Below, in pieces: positions 1 to 5,986 of a stretch of DNA of 7,515 nt (positions within the stretch are counted from its first letter, which is position 1; each line of letters begins with the position of its first letter). The stretch lies in contig JAFKFE010000222.1 of the NCBI GenBank assembly GCA_017308345.1, positions 1 through 7,515 on the forward strand, written 5' to 3'. The position numbers and the translations under genes were made by a program. Origin of the DNA: Alphaproteobacteria bacterium. GTDB taxonomy: Bacteria > Pseudomonadota > Alphaproteobacteria > Rhizobiales > Rhizobiaceae. The notes beneath the pieces were generated by a model that was not told the DNA's origin, ran no database searches, and saw nothing but the letters and a program-made list of their open reading frames with translations.

Positions 1-753
1 CTCGGCCAGAACCTCGTAAGGGCGATCGAGGCCGGCATCGTTGCCGTGCCCTTCACCTTAGCCTACGGCCATCGGCTGTTCGACCTCGACCCCTACGCGC
101 CCGCGACCATAGCCGCGCTCTTCCTCGCCACCGAATTCGTCTACTACTGGCACCACCGCGCCTCGCATCGCATCCGCTGGATGTGGGCGACGCATGCCGT
201 GCATCACTCGGCGACCAGGCTGAACCTGACGGCCGCGATCCGGCTTGGCTGGACGGGCAACATCTCGGGCAATTTCCTGTTCTTCGTGCCGCTCGCCTGG
301 CTCGGCTTCCATCCGGTCGCCATCGTCGCCGTGCTCGGCGTCAACCTGCTCTATCAGTTCTTCATCCATACGGAGCTTGCGCCCCGCCTGGGCCCGCTCG
401 AATGGGTGCTGAACACGCCCGCGCATCACCGGGTCCACCATGCCTCGAACCGCGCCTGCCTCGACCGCAACTATGGCGGCGTGCTGATCGTCTTCGACCG
501 CCTCTTCGGGACCTTTGCCGAGGCGCCGGATGACGAGGAGCTTCGCTACGGCCTGGTCGGCGGCACGCGGACGCTCAACCCGGTCCGCATCGCGCTCGGC
601 GAATGGGCGGCGATGTTTCGCGATGTCCGCCGCGCCTCGTCGCCGGCGGCGATGTGGCGCGCCTTGTTCGCGCCGCCGGGTTCTGTCCGGCCGCGCGAAA
701 AGGCCCCGGCCCTGAACCCTGACAACGCTCTGTCCAACCCAGCAGGAGAATGA
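1..753 (+). CDS. Sterol desaturase / fatty acid hydroxylase family membrane protein, 5'-truncated by the window edge
   Basis: A membrane-bound di-iron oxygenase of the fatty acid hydroxylase superfamily (PF04116), expected to hydroxylate or desaturate a lipid or sterol-like substrate at the inner membrane; the substrate cannot be told from sequence. The frame is open from base 1, so the N-terminus lies outside; the GTG at 46 is internal. Counting from base 1 (250 residues), the histidine clusters that bind iron are visible: HHxxxH at 51-56, HxxHH at 65-69, a lone His in FIHTE near 123, and HHxxHH at 142-147, followed by the typical NYGG...FDRLFGTF stretch at about 160-175. Hydrophobic segments lie near 33-50 and 88-120. 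The C-terminal ~45 residues, rich in Arg, Ala and Pro, are outside the conserved domain. The stop is 3 bases before the next start, implying one transcript with the cysteine-rich gene. Family call is firm; the exact reaction is not. Confidence 0.9.
   Translation, partial: LGQNLVRAIEAGIVAVPFTLAYGHRLFDLDPYAPATIAALFLATEFVYYWHHRASHRIRWMWATHAVHHSATRLNLTAAIRLGWTGNISGNFLFFVPLAWLGFHPVAIVAVLGVNLLYQFFIHTELAPRLGPLEWVLNTPAHHRVHHASNRACLDRNYGGVLIVFDRLFGTFAEAPDDEELRYGLVGGTRTLNPVRIALGEWAAMFRDVRRASSPAAMWRALFAPPGSVRPREKAPALNPDNALSNPAGE
744..748 (+). promoter_or_regulatory. Ribosome binding site of the cysteine-rich protein gene
   Basis: AGGAG lies inside the last codons of the desaturase gene, 8 bases before the ATG at 757. 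A second ATG follows directly at 760 (5-base gain in spacing is unnecessary, so 757 is preferred). Its position supports translational coupling to the upstream gene. Confidence 0.7.
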
Positions 754-756
754 AGC

Positions 757-1059
757 ATGATGAATCCGCGCCGTTTCCGCCTCGCGATTGCCGCGACTGT
801 GGGGCTTCTGTCCGCACAGAACGTTGCTCTGGCGCAGACACAGATACCGTCCGAAATGAAGGCTGAGGCCAGCAGCCTGGTTCAGGTCTGCCGCGCCGAT
901 TTCGACAAGCTCTGCGCGGGCGTGCGGCCGGGCGGCGGGCGCATCGTCGCGTGCCTGGAGAGCCATGCCGCCGAGCTCAGCGCTCCATGCCGCGACGCCC
1001 TGCCTCGGGCCGAAGCGCTCAAGGCCAAGGCCGCCACCGCCGGCGTGCTGCCGCAATAG
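757..1059 (+). CDS. Small exported cysteine-rich repeat protein (PF00839-like)
   Basis: A 100-residue protein with a clear Sec signal peptide: basic start (MMNPRRFR), hydrophobic core about 9-25, and a likely cut after ALA at residue 26. The mature part is about 74 residues, predicted periplasmic, with four cysteines at 45, 53, 66 and 78. Their spacing and surroundings (CxxDFxKLC, GGGRIxxCL, LSxxC) match the cysteine rich repeat family first seen in the eukaryotic Golgi protein GLG1; bacterial members are mostly uncharacterised. The four cysteines could form two disulfides in the periplasm. It starts 3 bases after the desaturase stop and has its own AGGAG, so co-expression is likely. No catalytic motif is visible and I assign no function. 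The family call rests on the motif pattern alone. Confidence 0.85.
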   Translation: MMNPRRFRLAIAATVGLLSAQNVALAQTQIPSEMKAEASSLVQVCRADFDKLCAGVRPGGGRIVACLESHAAELSAPCRDALPRAEALKAKAATAGVLPQ

Positions 1060-1135
1060 GCTTGGTGGAGAGCAGGCTTTGCAGGAAACGGGTGGTCTGC
1101 CCGCGGTGTTTGGTCGACCCTTCCGGCGGGAAGCC

Positions 1136-1143
1136 AGAGGAGG
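1136..1143 (+). promoter_or_regulatory. Strong Shine-Dalgarno that fixes the oxygenase start
   Basis: AGAGGAGG ends 7 bases before the ATG at 1151. This strong site decides the start: the same frame stays open back to an ATG at 965, but that one lies inside the cysteine-rich gene and lacks a comparable site. A small hairpin (CTTCC, 4-base loop, GGAAG, 1120-1133) sits just upstream of the site. Confidence 0.8.
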
Positions 1144-1150
1144 CCGGGCC

Positions 1151-1894
1151 ATGACCATCCATTCGATCAGCGCGAAACGAGCGGCGCGTTCGGCGCAGAC
1201 GCGAGTGGCGGACTACGACTGGCGCGCCCTGGTCTCCGAGTTGAACACCCATGGCTGCGCTGTCATGGCAAAACTGCTCTCACCGGAAGAATGCGCCGAA
1301 ATCGCCGCGCTCTATCCGCGCGAGGAACATTTCCGCAGCCATGTGGTGATGGCGCGCCACGGTTTCGGCAAGGGCGAGTACCGCTATTTCCGCTACCCGC
1401 TCCCCGATATGATCGAAGGCCTGCGCACCGCGCTTTATCCGGGTCTCGCCGCCGTGGCCAATGACTGGAACGAGAAGATGGGCGTGGCGCAGCGCTATCC
1501 CGCCGACCACGCCGCTTTCCTGCAGCGATGCCACGGCGCGGGGCAGACAAGGCCGACGCCGCTTCTCCTGCAATACGGCCCGGGCGACTTCAACTGCCTG
1601 CATCAGGACCTCTATGGCGCGCTCGCCTTTCCGCTGCAGGTGGCGATCCTGTTGTCCGAGCCTGGCGAGGATTTCGAAGGCGGCGAATTCGTGCTCACCG
1701 AACAGCGCCCGCGCATGCAGAGCCGCGCCGAGGTGGTGCCTTTGAAACGCGGCGACGCGGTGATCTTCGCCGTGCATAATCGGCCGGTGCAAGGGAGCAA
1801 GGGATTCTACCGGGTGAACCTGCGCCATGGCGTCAGCCGGCTGCGTTCGGGGCGGCGGCATACGGTGGGGATTATTTTCCACGACGCGACGTAG
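1151..1894 (+). CDS. 2OG-Fe(II) oxygenase, PF09859-type
   Basis: A 247-residue cytosolic non-haem iron oxygenase that would use 2-oxoglutarate and O2. The double-stranded beta-helix core shows HxD at H151/D153 (CLHQDLYG); H209 (FAVHNRPV) is the likely distal iron ligand. Basic residues in the following GSKGFYRVNLRHGVS stretch (K217, R221, R225) are candidates for binding 2-oxoglutarate. The motif FEGGEFVLTEQRPRMQSR at 175-192 and the C-terminal GRRHTVGIIFHDA fit the PF09859/COG3826 family. Pfam describes that family as an oxygenase acting on damaged nucleic acid, AlkB-like, but this is a prediction and the substrate is unproven. The start at 1151 is chosen for its strong ribosome binding site. 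A 91-base gap separates it from the cysteine-rich gene, so it may be read on the same transcript or from its own promoter. Confidence 0.87.
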   Translation: MTIHSISAKRAARSAQTRVADYDWRALVSELNTHGCAVMAKLLSPEECAEIAALYPREEHFRSHVVMARHGFGKGEYRYFRYPLPDMIEGLRTALYPGLAAVANDWNEKMGVAQRYPADHAAFLQRCHGAGQTRPTPLLLQYGPGDFNCLHQDLYGALAFPLQVAILLSEPGEDFEGGEFVLTEQRPRMQSRAEVVPLKRGDAVIFAVHNRPVQGSKGFYRVNLRHGVSRLRSGRRHTVGIIFHDAT

Positions 1895-1907
1895 AGCGCG
1901 GCGCGGA

Positions 1908-2104
1908 AACTGCTGATCTCCCCCTTGTGGGGGAGATGCCCGGCAGGGCGGAGGGGGGCGCGAAGGATCTCTGCATCTCATTTCTTGCACCGATCCACGC
2001 TTAGCGGCCGAAGAACACACAGGAAAACGCGGCAGACGTCGGCGGGACAGCGCCCCCCTCTGGCCTGCCGGCCATCTCCCCCACGAGAGGGGAGATCAGC
2101 TGTT
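1908..2104. repeat. Foldback intergenic repeat element 1 (two inverted palindromic arms)
   Basis: Two arms, 1912-1961 and 2050-2100, are inverted copies about 88% alike by hand alignment (one gap, a few mismatches); similarity extends weakly to 1908 and 2104. Each arm holds two hairpins. The outer one is ATCTCCCCC with GGGGGAGAT (1916-1937, loop TTGT) in the left arm and an 8-base-pair version at 2074-2096 in the right. The inner one is GCCC-GGCA-GGGC (1938-1949) on the left and its TGGCC/GGCCA counterpart (2061-2074) on the right. The 88-base centre (1962-2049) has no coding signs. It starts 13 bases after the oxygenase stop, so it may also stop or stabilise that transcript, although no T-run follows. 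The style is that of dispersed palindromic repeats of rhizobial genomes; family membership is inferred. Confidence 0.8.
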
Positions 2105-2226
2105 ACGCGGTCTGGCCAATCACCATCGTCTCATCTGCGGCGCTTCGGCCTCTTCCCCTGCCGCGCCCATTCGCGTATGCCCCGGGCAAATCCCGTCACC
2201 TCAGCGCAGCCTCCCCGGACCGCTCC
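2105..2226 (+). other. Leader region before the ABC-F gene; no clear promoter seen
   Basis: These bases between repeat element 1 and the ABC-F start contain no gene and no clear -35/-10 pair. No good Shine-Dalgarno precedes the ATG at 2227 (the nearest bases are CCCCGGACCGCTCC). The promoter of the ABC-F gene probably lies here or inside the repeat, but I cannot point to it. Confidence 0.4.
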
Positions 2227-3849
2227 ATGATCCGTCTCGAAAACATCGGCAAGCAGAACGGCCGCCAGATCGTCTTCATCGAAGCCTCGGCCGCCTTGCT
2301 GAAGGGCGAGAAGGTCGGGCTGGTCGGCCCGAACGGCGCCGGCAAGACGACCTTGTTCCGCATGATCATGGGTGAGGAGCAGCCCGACGAAGGCCAGGTC
2401 TCGGTCGATCGCGGCGTCACCATCGGCTATTTCAGCCAGGATGTCGGCGACATGGGCGGCTTGAGCGCCGTCGCGGAAGTCATGGAAGGCGCCGGGCCGG
2501 TGAGCGCTGTCGCCGCCGAGATGCGCGAACTGGAGCATGCCATGGGCGATCCGGAGCGCGCCGACGAGATGGACGCAATCATCGAGCGCTATGGCGAATT
2601 GCAGCACCGTTTCGAGGAGCTCGACGGCTATGCGCTGGATGGCCGCGCCCGCGAGGTGCTGGACGGCCTGGGCTTTTCCCAGGAGATGATGGACGGCGAC
2701 GTTTCGAAGCTTTCCGGCGGCTGGAAGATGCGCGTCGCGCTGGCTCGCATCCTGCTGATGCGGCCGGACGTCATGCTGCTCGACGAGCCGTCGAACCATC
2801 TCGACCTCGAAAGCCTGATCTGGCTGGAGAAATTCCTGAAGGAATACGACGGCGCGCTGCTGATGACCTCGCACGACCGCGAGTTCATGAACCGCATCGT
2901 CAACAAGATCATCGAGATCGATGCCGGCGCGCTGACCTCCTATTCCGGCAATTACGAATTCTACCAGGAGCAGCGCGCGCTGGCCGACAAGCAGTTGCAG
3001 GCGCAGTTCGAGCGCCAGCAAGCGATGCTGGCCAAGGAGATCGCCTTCATCGAGCGCTTCAAGGCGCGCGCTTCGCATGCCGCACAGGTGCAGAGCCGGG
3101 TGAAGAAGCTCGACAAGATCGACCGCGTCGAGCCGCCGAAGCGCCGTCAGACGGTGGCCTTCGAGTTCCAGCCGGCGCCGCGCTGCGGCGAGGACGTGGC
3201 GACGCTGAAGGGTATCCACAAGAGCTACGGCAGCCGCACCATCTACGAGGGGCTGGACTTCCAGATCCGCCGGCGCGAGCGCTGGTGCGTGATGGGTGTC
3301 AACGGCGCCGGCAAGTCGACGCTTTTGAAGCTGGTCGCCGGCGCCTCGGAGCCGGACGAAGGCTCCGTCGCGCGGGGTCCCAGCGTCAAGATGGGCTATT
3401 TCGCCCAGCACGCCATGGAGCTGCTCGACGGGGAGCGTACCATCTTCCAGACGCTTGAGGACTCGTTTCCGCAGGCCGGCCAGGCGCCGCTGCGCGCTTT
3501 AGCCGGCTGCTTCGGCTTTTCCGGCGACGAGATCGAGAAGAAGTGCCGCGTGCTCTCGGGCGGCGAGAAGGCGCGGCTGGTAATGGCGCTGATGCTGTTC
3601 GATCCGCCCAACCTTTTGGTGCTCGACGAGCCGACCAACCACCTCGACATCACCACCAAGCTGATGCTGATCGAGGCGCTGTCGCAATATGAAGGCGCGA
3701 TGCTCTTCGTCTCGCGCGACCGCCATTTCCTGGCGGCGCTGTCGAACCGCGTGCTGGAGCTGACCCCCGACGGCATCCACACCTATGGCGGCGGCTACAC
3801 CGAATATGTCGCGCGCACCGGCCAGGAAGCGCCGGGGCTGAGGAGCTAA
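2227..3849 (+). CDS. ABC-F family ATPase (ribosome-associated translation factor type)
   Basis: A 540-residue protein of two fused ATP-binding cassettes with no membrane segment, as in ABC-F proteins, which bind the ribosomal E site rather than transport solutes. NBD1: Walker A GPNGAGKT at 34-41, signature LSGGW at 162-166, Walker B VMLLDEP at 182-188, switch SHDR at 215-218. A charged helical linker spans about 240-320. NBD2: Walker A GVNGAGKS at 357-364, signature LSGGE at 443-447, Walker B LLVLDEP at 463-469. Both catalytic glutamates are present (E187, E468). The length is near that of E. coli EttA and YbiT, and the C-terminus (LELTPDGIHTYGGGYTEYV) resembles YbiT. Oddity: the NBD2 switch reads SRDR, with Arg497 in place of His. 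The ATG at 2227 is kept because Walker A lies only 33 residues in and no in-frame start lies close upstream. The gene ends 10 bases from a convergent gene. Confidence 0.93.
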   Translation: MIRLENIGKQNGRQIVFIEASAALLKGEKVGLVGPNGAGKTTLFRMIMGEEQPDEGQVSVDRGVTIGYFSQDVGDMGGLSAVAEVMEGAGPVSAVAAEMRELEHAMGDPERADEMDAIIERYGELQHRFEELDGYALDGRAREVLDGLGFSQEMMDGDVSKLSGGWKMRVALARILLMRPDVMLLDEPSNHLDLESLIWLEKFLKEYDGALLMTSHDREFMNRIVNKIIEIDAGALTSYSGNYEFYQEQRALADKQLQAQFERQQAMLAKEIAFIERFKARASHAAQVQSRVKKLDKIDRVEPPKRRQTVAFEFQPAPRCGEDVATLKGIHKSYGSRTIYEGLDFQIRRRERWCVMGVNGAGKSTLLKLVAGASEPDEGSVARGPSVKMGYFAQHAMELLDGERTIFQTLEDSFPQAGQAPLRALAGCFGFSGDEIEKKCRVLSGGEKARLVMALMLFDPPNLLVLDEPTNHLDITTKLMLIEALSQYEGAMLFVSRDRHFLAALSNRVLELTPDGIHTYGGGYTEYVARTGQEAPGLRS

Positions 3850-3859
3850 GGGGCGTAAC

Positions 3860-4987
3860 TCAGAGCGCGTCGTAGACGGCGTCGACTAGCGCCTTGCGGC
3901 GCGGGTCCACGTCGTCGAACCCCACCATGCGGTTGGTCACGTAACCGAACCCCAAGCCGGCGCCGGGGTCGGCAAAGCCGATGGCGCCGCCCCAGCCGGT
4001 ATGGCCGAAGGTCTGCGGCGATGCGCGGCCGGCATAGACAGGATCGTCGATCTGAAAGCCGGCGGCGAAGGCGGTCGGCAGCGCGAAGCTGTCGTCCATG
4101 CCGCGAAAGCGCGGTCGCGCGGCCTCTTCGACCGCCGCGCGGCCAACCAGAGCCTTGCCTTCAAGGGTCCCGCCCGCCGCCATCATGCCGTAGATGCGCG
4201 CCAGCGCGTGCGCCGTGGACTGGCCGTTGCCGCCCGGCACCTCTGCGGCCCGCCAGGCGCGGTCGTTGGGCGCCAGGGCACGGGGCGCCGGGTTGTCGCA
4301 TGCATGGGGAAAGGGCGAGGCGCGCACGAGCTCGACCCAGTCCGAAGCCTTCGGGCCCTCGATCATCTCTGCGGCACGGGAATCCTCGGCTTGCGGCAGG
4401 CCGACACAAAAATCGGCTCCAAGCGGACCTGCGATCTCTTCCGCTATGAAGCGGCCGATGCTGCGCCCGTCGACGCGCCGCAGCACCTCGCCGGCAAGGT
4501 GGCCGTAGCTTAGGGCGTGGTAGATACAGCGGCTGCCAGGTTCCCATAGCGGCGCCATGGCGGCAAGCGCGTCGATATAGGGCGCCCAGGCGAGCATGCC
4601 TGCCTCGTCCATCGGCACGGCAAGACCATTCAGCCCGGACCGGTGCGACATCACCTGGTCGAGCGTGATGCGCTCCTTGCCGGCGGCCGCGAATTCTGGC
4701 CAATAGCGCGCGACCGGCGCGGCATAATCCAGCTTGCCACGCTCCACCAGCATCGCGATCGCCGTCGCCACGACGCCCTTGGTGGAGGACCAGACATTGA
4801 CCAGCGTGTCGCGGCGCCACGGGCGAGCGCGCGCGGCATCCGCATGGCCGCCCCAAAGGTCCACGACCGTCTTGCCCTGGACCACGACCGAGACGCCGCC
4901 GCCATGCTCGAGGCCTTGCGCGAAACACCAGGCAAACGCATCGCGCACTCCGGCAAAACGCGGATCGCAGAGGCCTTCTATGGTCAT
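3860..4987 (-). CDS. Serine hydrolase, class C beta-lactamase / esterase fold
   Basis: A 375-residue member of the beta-lactamase-related serine hydrolases (PF00144, COG1680). Motif 1 is SSTK at 67-70, giving nucleophile S67 and base K70. Motif 2 is Y156 in IYHALSYG, a YxA form resembling EstB-type carboxylesterases rather than the YxN of true class C beta-lactamases. Motif 3 is HTG at 329-331 in GHTGWGG, replacing KTG. With no signal peptide it is predicted cytosolic, which also argues against a penicillin-resistance role; an esterase or amidase acting on a small molecule is more likely, substrate unknown. The start is supported by GGTGGGA 8 bases upstream (4996-5002 on the plus strand). It follows the amidotransferase gene by 24 bases on the same strand, probably in one operon, and converges with the ABC-F gene. 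Confidence 0.9.
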   Translation of the reverse strand: MTIEGLCDPRFAGVRDAFAWCFAQGLEHGGGVSVVVQGKTVVDLWGGHADAARARPWRRDTLVNVWSSTKGVVATAIAMLVERGKLDYAAPVARYWPEFAAAGKERITLDQVMSHRSGLNGLAVPMDEAGMLAWAPYIDALAAMAPLWEPGSRCIYHALSYGHLAGEVLRRVDGRSIGRFIAEEIAGPLGADFCVGLPQAEDSRAAEMIEGPKASDWVELVRASPFPHACDNPAPRALAPNDRAWRAAEVPGGNGQSTAHALARIYGMMAAGGTLEGKALVGRAAVEEAARPRFRGMDDSFALPTAFAAGFQIDDPVYAGRASPQTFGHTGWGGAIGFADPGAGLGFGYVTNRMVGFDDVDPRRKALVDAVYDAL

Positions 4988-5011
4988 GCGCGAATTCCCA
5001 CCAAAAGCGCC

Positions 5012-5692
5012 TCAGCCGAAAAGCTTCGTCACAAAGCCGCTGAACCAGGCAAGCTGCGCCGCGTGGTGGGCTTCCATCAGCCGGTCCTGCATGTCCCGGT
5101 CCTGCGCGCCGAGCGTTCCGTAGGGTGCGCCTTGCCGTTCCTGCCAGCGCCGGAAGCCTGCCGGACCCTGCTCGGCATGGAACTGCAGCGCATAGGTCTT
5201 GTCGCCGATCCGGAACGCCTGGTTTGGAAACGTTTCGCTCGAGGCGAGATGCACGGCGCCCGCGGGCAGGGCGAAGGTATGAAAATGGTTCTGCGGCAGG
5301 AAGAGCGGCCGGTCGAGGAAGTCGCCGGCCTCGGCCGTCGGCGTGATCTCGAAATAGCCGAACTCCCTGATGCCGCTTTCCACCGGCCCGACATCGGCGC
5401 CGAGGTGCCAGGCGATCTGCTGCGCGCCCTGGCAGATGCCGAGCAGCGGCAGGTCGTTGTCCAGGCAATGTTCGATCAGCGCGGCTTCATGATCGAGGAA
5501 CGGATGCTCGTCGGTGTCGAACACATTGAACGGGCCGCCATAGATCACGGCCCCGTCGACAGCGTCGAGGTCGATCGCCTCACCCTTGAACGGCATCGCG
5601 GTCGTGACCGCATGGCCGTTCGCCTCCAGGGTGGTCTGGACATGATCGTCGCCCGGTTCTTCAAAATGCCTGACCAGGACAACGCGTTTCAT
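5012..5692 (-). CDS. Class I glutamine amidotransferase-like protein
   Basis: A 226-residue protein with one class I glutamine amidotransferase domain (PF00117, GMP-synthase-like, COG0518). The nucleophile elbow is GICQGAQ at 85-91 with Cys87; the other triad residues are His172 and Glu174 in LQFHAEQG. A YGGP loop at 51-54 is the expected oxyanion region. All three catalytic residues are present, so glutamine or a gamma-glutamyl compound is a plausible substrate, but no synthase domain is fused or encoded alongside. Stand-alone members include gamma-glutamyl hydrolases and amidases that act in other pathways; I cannot choose between them. Translation starts at 5692, with AGGAG 6 bases upstream. 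It is the first gene of a likely pair with the serine hydrolase. Confidence 0.9.
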   Translation of the reverse strand: MKRVVLVRHFEEPGDDHVQTTLEANGHAVTTAMPFKGEAIDLDAVDGAVIYGGPFNVFDTDEHPFLDHEAALIEHCLDNDLPLLGICQGAQQIAWHLGADVGPVESGIREFGYFEITPTAEAGDFLDRPLFLPQNHFHTFALPAGAVHLASSETFPNQAFRIGDKTYALQFHAEQGPAGFRRWQERQGAPYGTLGAQDRDMQDRLMEAHHAAQLAWFSGFVTKLFG

Positions 5693-5698
5693 TTGGGG

Positions 5699-5703
5699 CT
5701 CCT
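5699..5703 (-). promoter_or_regulatory. Ribosome binding site of the amidotransferase gene
   Basis: Read on the minus strand this is AGGAG, 6 bases before the ATG ending at 5692. It is a standard strong site and supports that start. Confidence 0.75.
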
Positions 5704-5725
5704 GCCGCTCATTTCACGAGAGACT

Positions 5726-5753
5726 ACGATAAAGCTTAGCGGGTCATTGGCAA
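5726..5753 (-). promoter_or_regulatory. Candidate promoter of the amidotransferase-hydrolase pair
   Basis: On the minus strand TTGCCA (5748-5753) and TATCGT (5726-5731) are separated by 16 bases and lie about 35 bases before the start codon. The -35-like box overlaps a small inverted repeat, TGGCA-ATG-TGCCA (5748-5760), which could be a regulator site. Matches are partial and alphaproteobacterial promoters are loosely conserved, so this is only a candidate. Confidence 0.25.
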
Positions 5754-5794
5754 TGTGCCAGCATCTGATCGTGTTTGTCGGCGCCGCCCCCCAT

Positions 5795-5953
5795 TCGTCA
5801 TCCTCGGGCTTGACCCGAGGATCCATGCCGTGACACCTGCCGTAGAACTCAACGGTGCAGAATTCTGTAATCGTTGCAACACCTTAGCGTCATGGCATGG
5901 ATCCTAGGGTCTGCGCGCGTCGCTCCGCTCCTTGCTTCGCCCTAGGATGACGA
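5795..5953. repeat. Foldback intergenic repeat element 2 (two inverted palindromic arms)
   Basis: The left arm is 5795-5834 and the right arm 5889-5953; read inverted, they share both ends (TCGTCATCCT at one end, GGATCCATGCC plus GTGAC or ATGAC at the other). The left arm contains the hairpin ATCCTCGGG/CCCGAGGAT (5800-5822, loop CTTGA). The right arm contains ATCCTAGGG/CCCTAGGAT (5901-5948) with a much longer 30-base loop. A 54-base non-coding centre separates the arms. The left unit looks like the short CATCCTCGGG...CCCGAGGATCC palindrome I recognise as common between genes in rhizobia; that recognition comes from memory, not a search. It lies downstream of htpG and upstream of the amidotransferase gene, so it could also act as a terminator, though no T-run is present. 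Confidence 0.82.
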
Positions 5954-5986
5954 GGCACGGGCGGCGCATCTCGGTATGGGCGCCCA

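Noticed and set aside
965..1150. N-terminal extension of the 2OG-Fe(II) oxygenase to an upstream ATG
   Set aside because: It would overlap most of the 3' part of the cysteine-rich gene, and the extra 62 residues are Pro/Arg/Ala-rich shadow sequence. A strong AGAGGAGG precedes the ATG at 1151.
58..1158. Open frame of 366 codons on the minus strand opposite the desaturase and cysteine-rich genes
   Set aside because: It is an antisense shadow caused by GC-rich codons. The translation is rich in Arg, Gly and Ala with no recognisable domain, while the plus-strand frames carry clear motifs.
1925..2230. Open frame of 101 codons on the plus strand across repeat element 1
   Set aside because: It consists largely of the two repeat arms and leader sequence, has no ribosome site and no recognisable protein features.
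2131..3411. Open frame of 426 codons on the minus strand opposite the ABC-F gene
   Set aside because: The opposite strand encodes intact Walker A, signature and Walker B motifs. The antisense translation (Leu, Asp, Ala, His rich) is low-complexity shadow sequence.
3860..4987. Antibiotic-resistance beta-lactamase
   Set aside because: There is no signal peptide, motif 2 is YHA rather than YxN and motif 3 is HTG rather than KTG. These fit the esterase-like branch of the family better.
4161..5468. Open frame of 435 codons on the minus strand overlapping both the hydrolase and the amidotransferase
   Set aside because: It is out of frame with two genes that have complete catalytic motifs and ribosome sites, and shows no domain of its own.
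5745..5765. Sigma-54 type promoter suggested by TGGCAC on the minus strand before the amidotransferase gene
   Set aside because: The required GC at the -12 element is absent at the correct spacing from the GG; the later bases read AT.
4643..5833. Open frame of 396 codons on the plus strand opposite the same two genes
   Set aside because: Antisense shadow. It even runs into repeat element 2, which a real gene would be unlikely to do.
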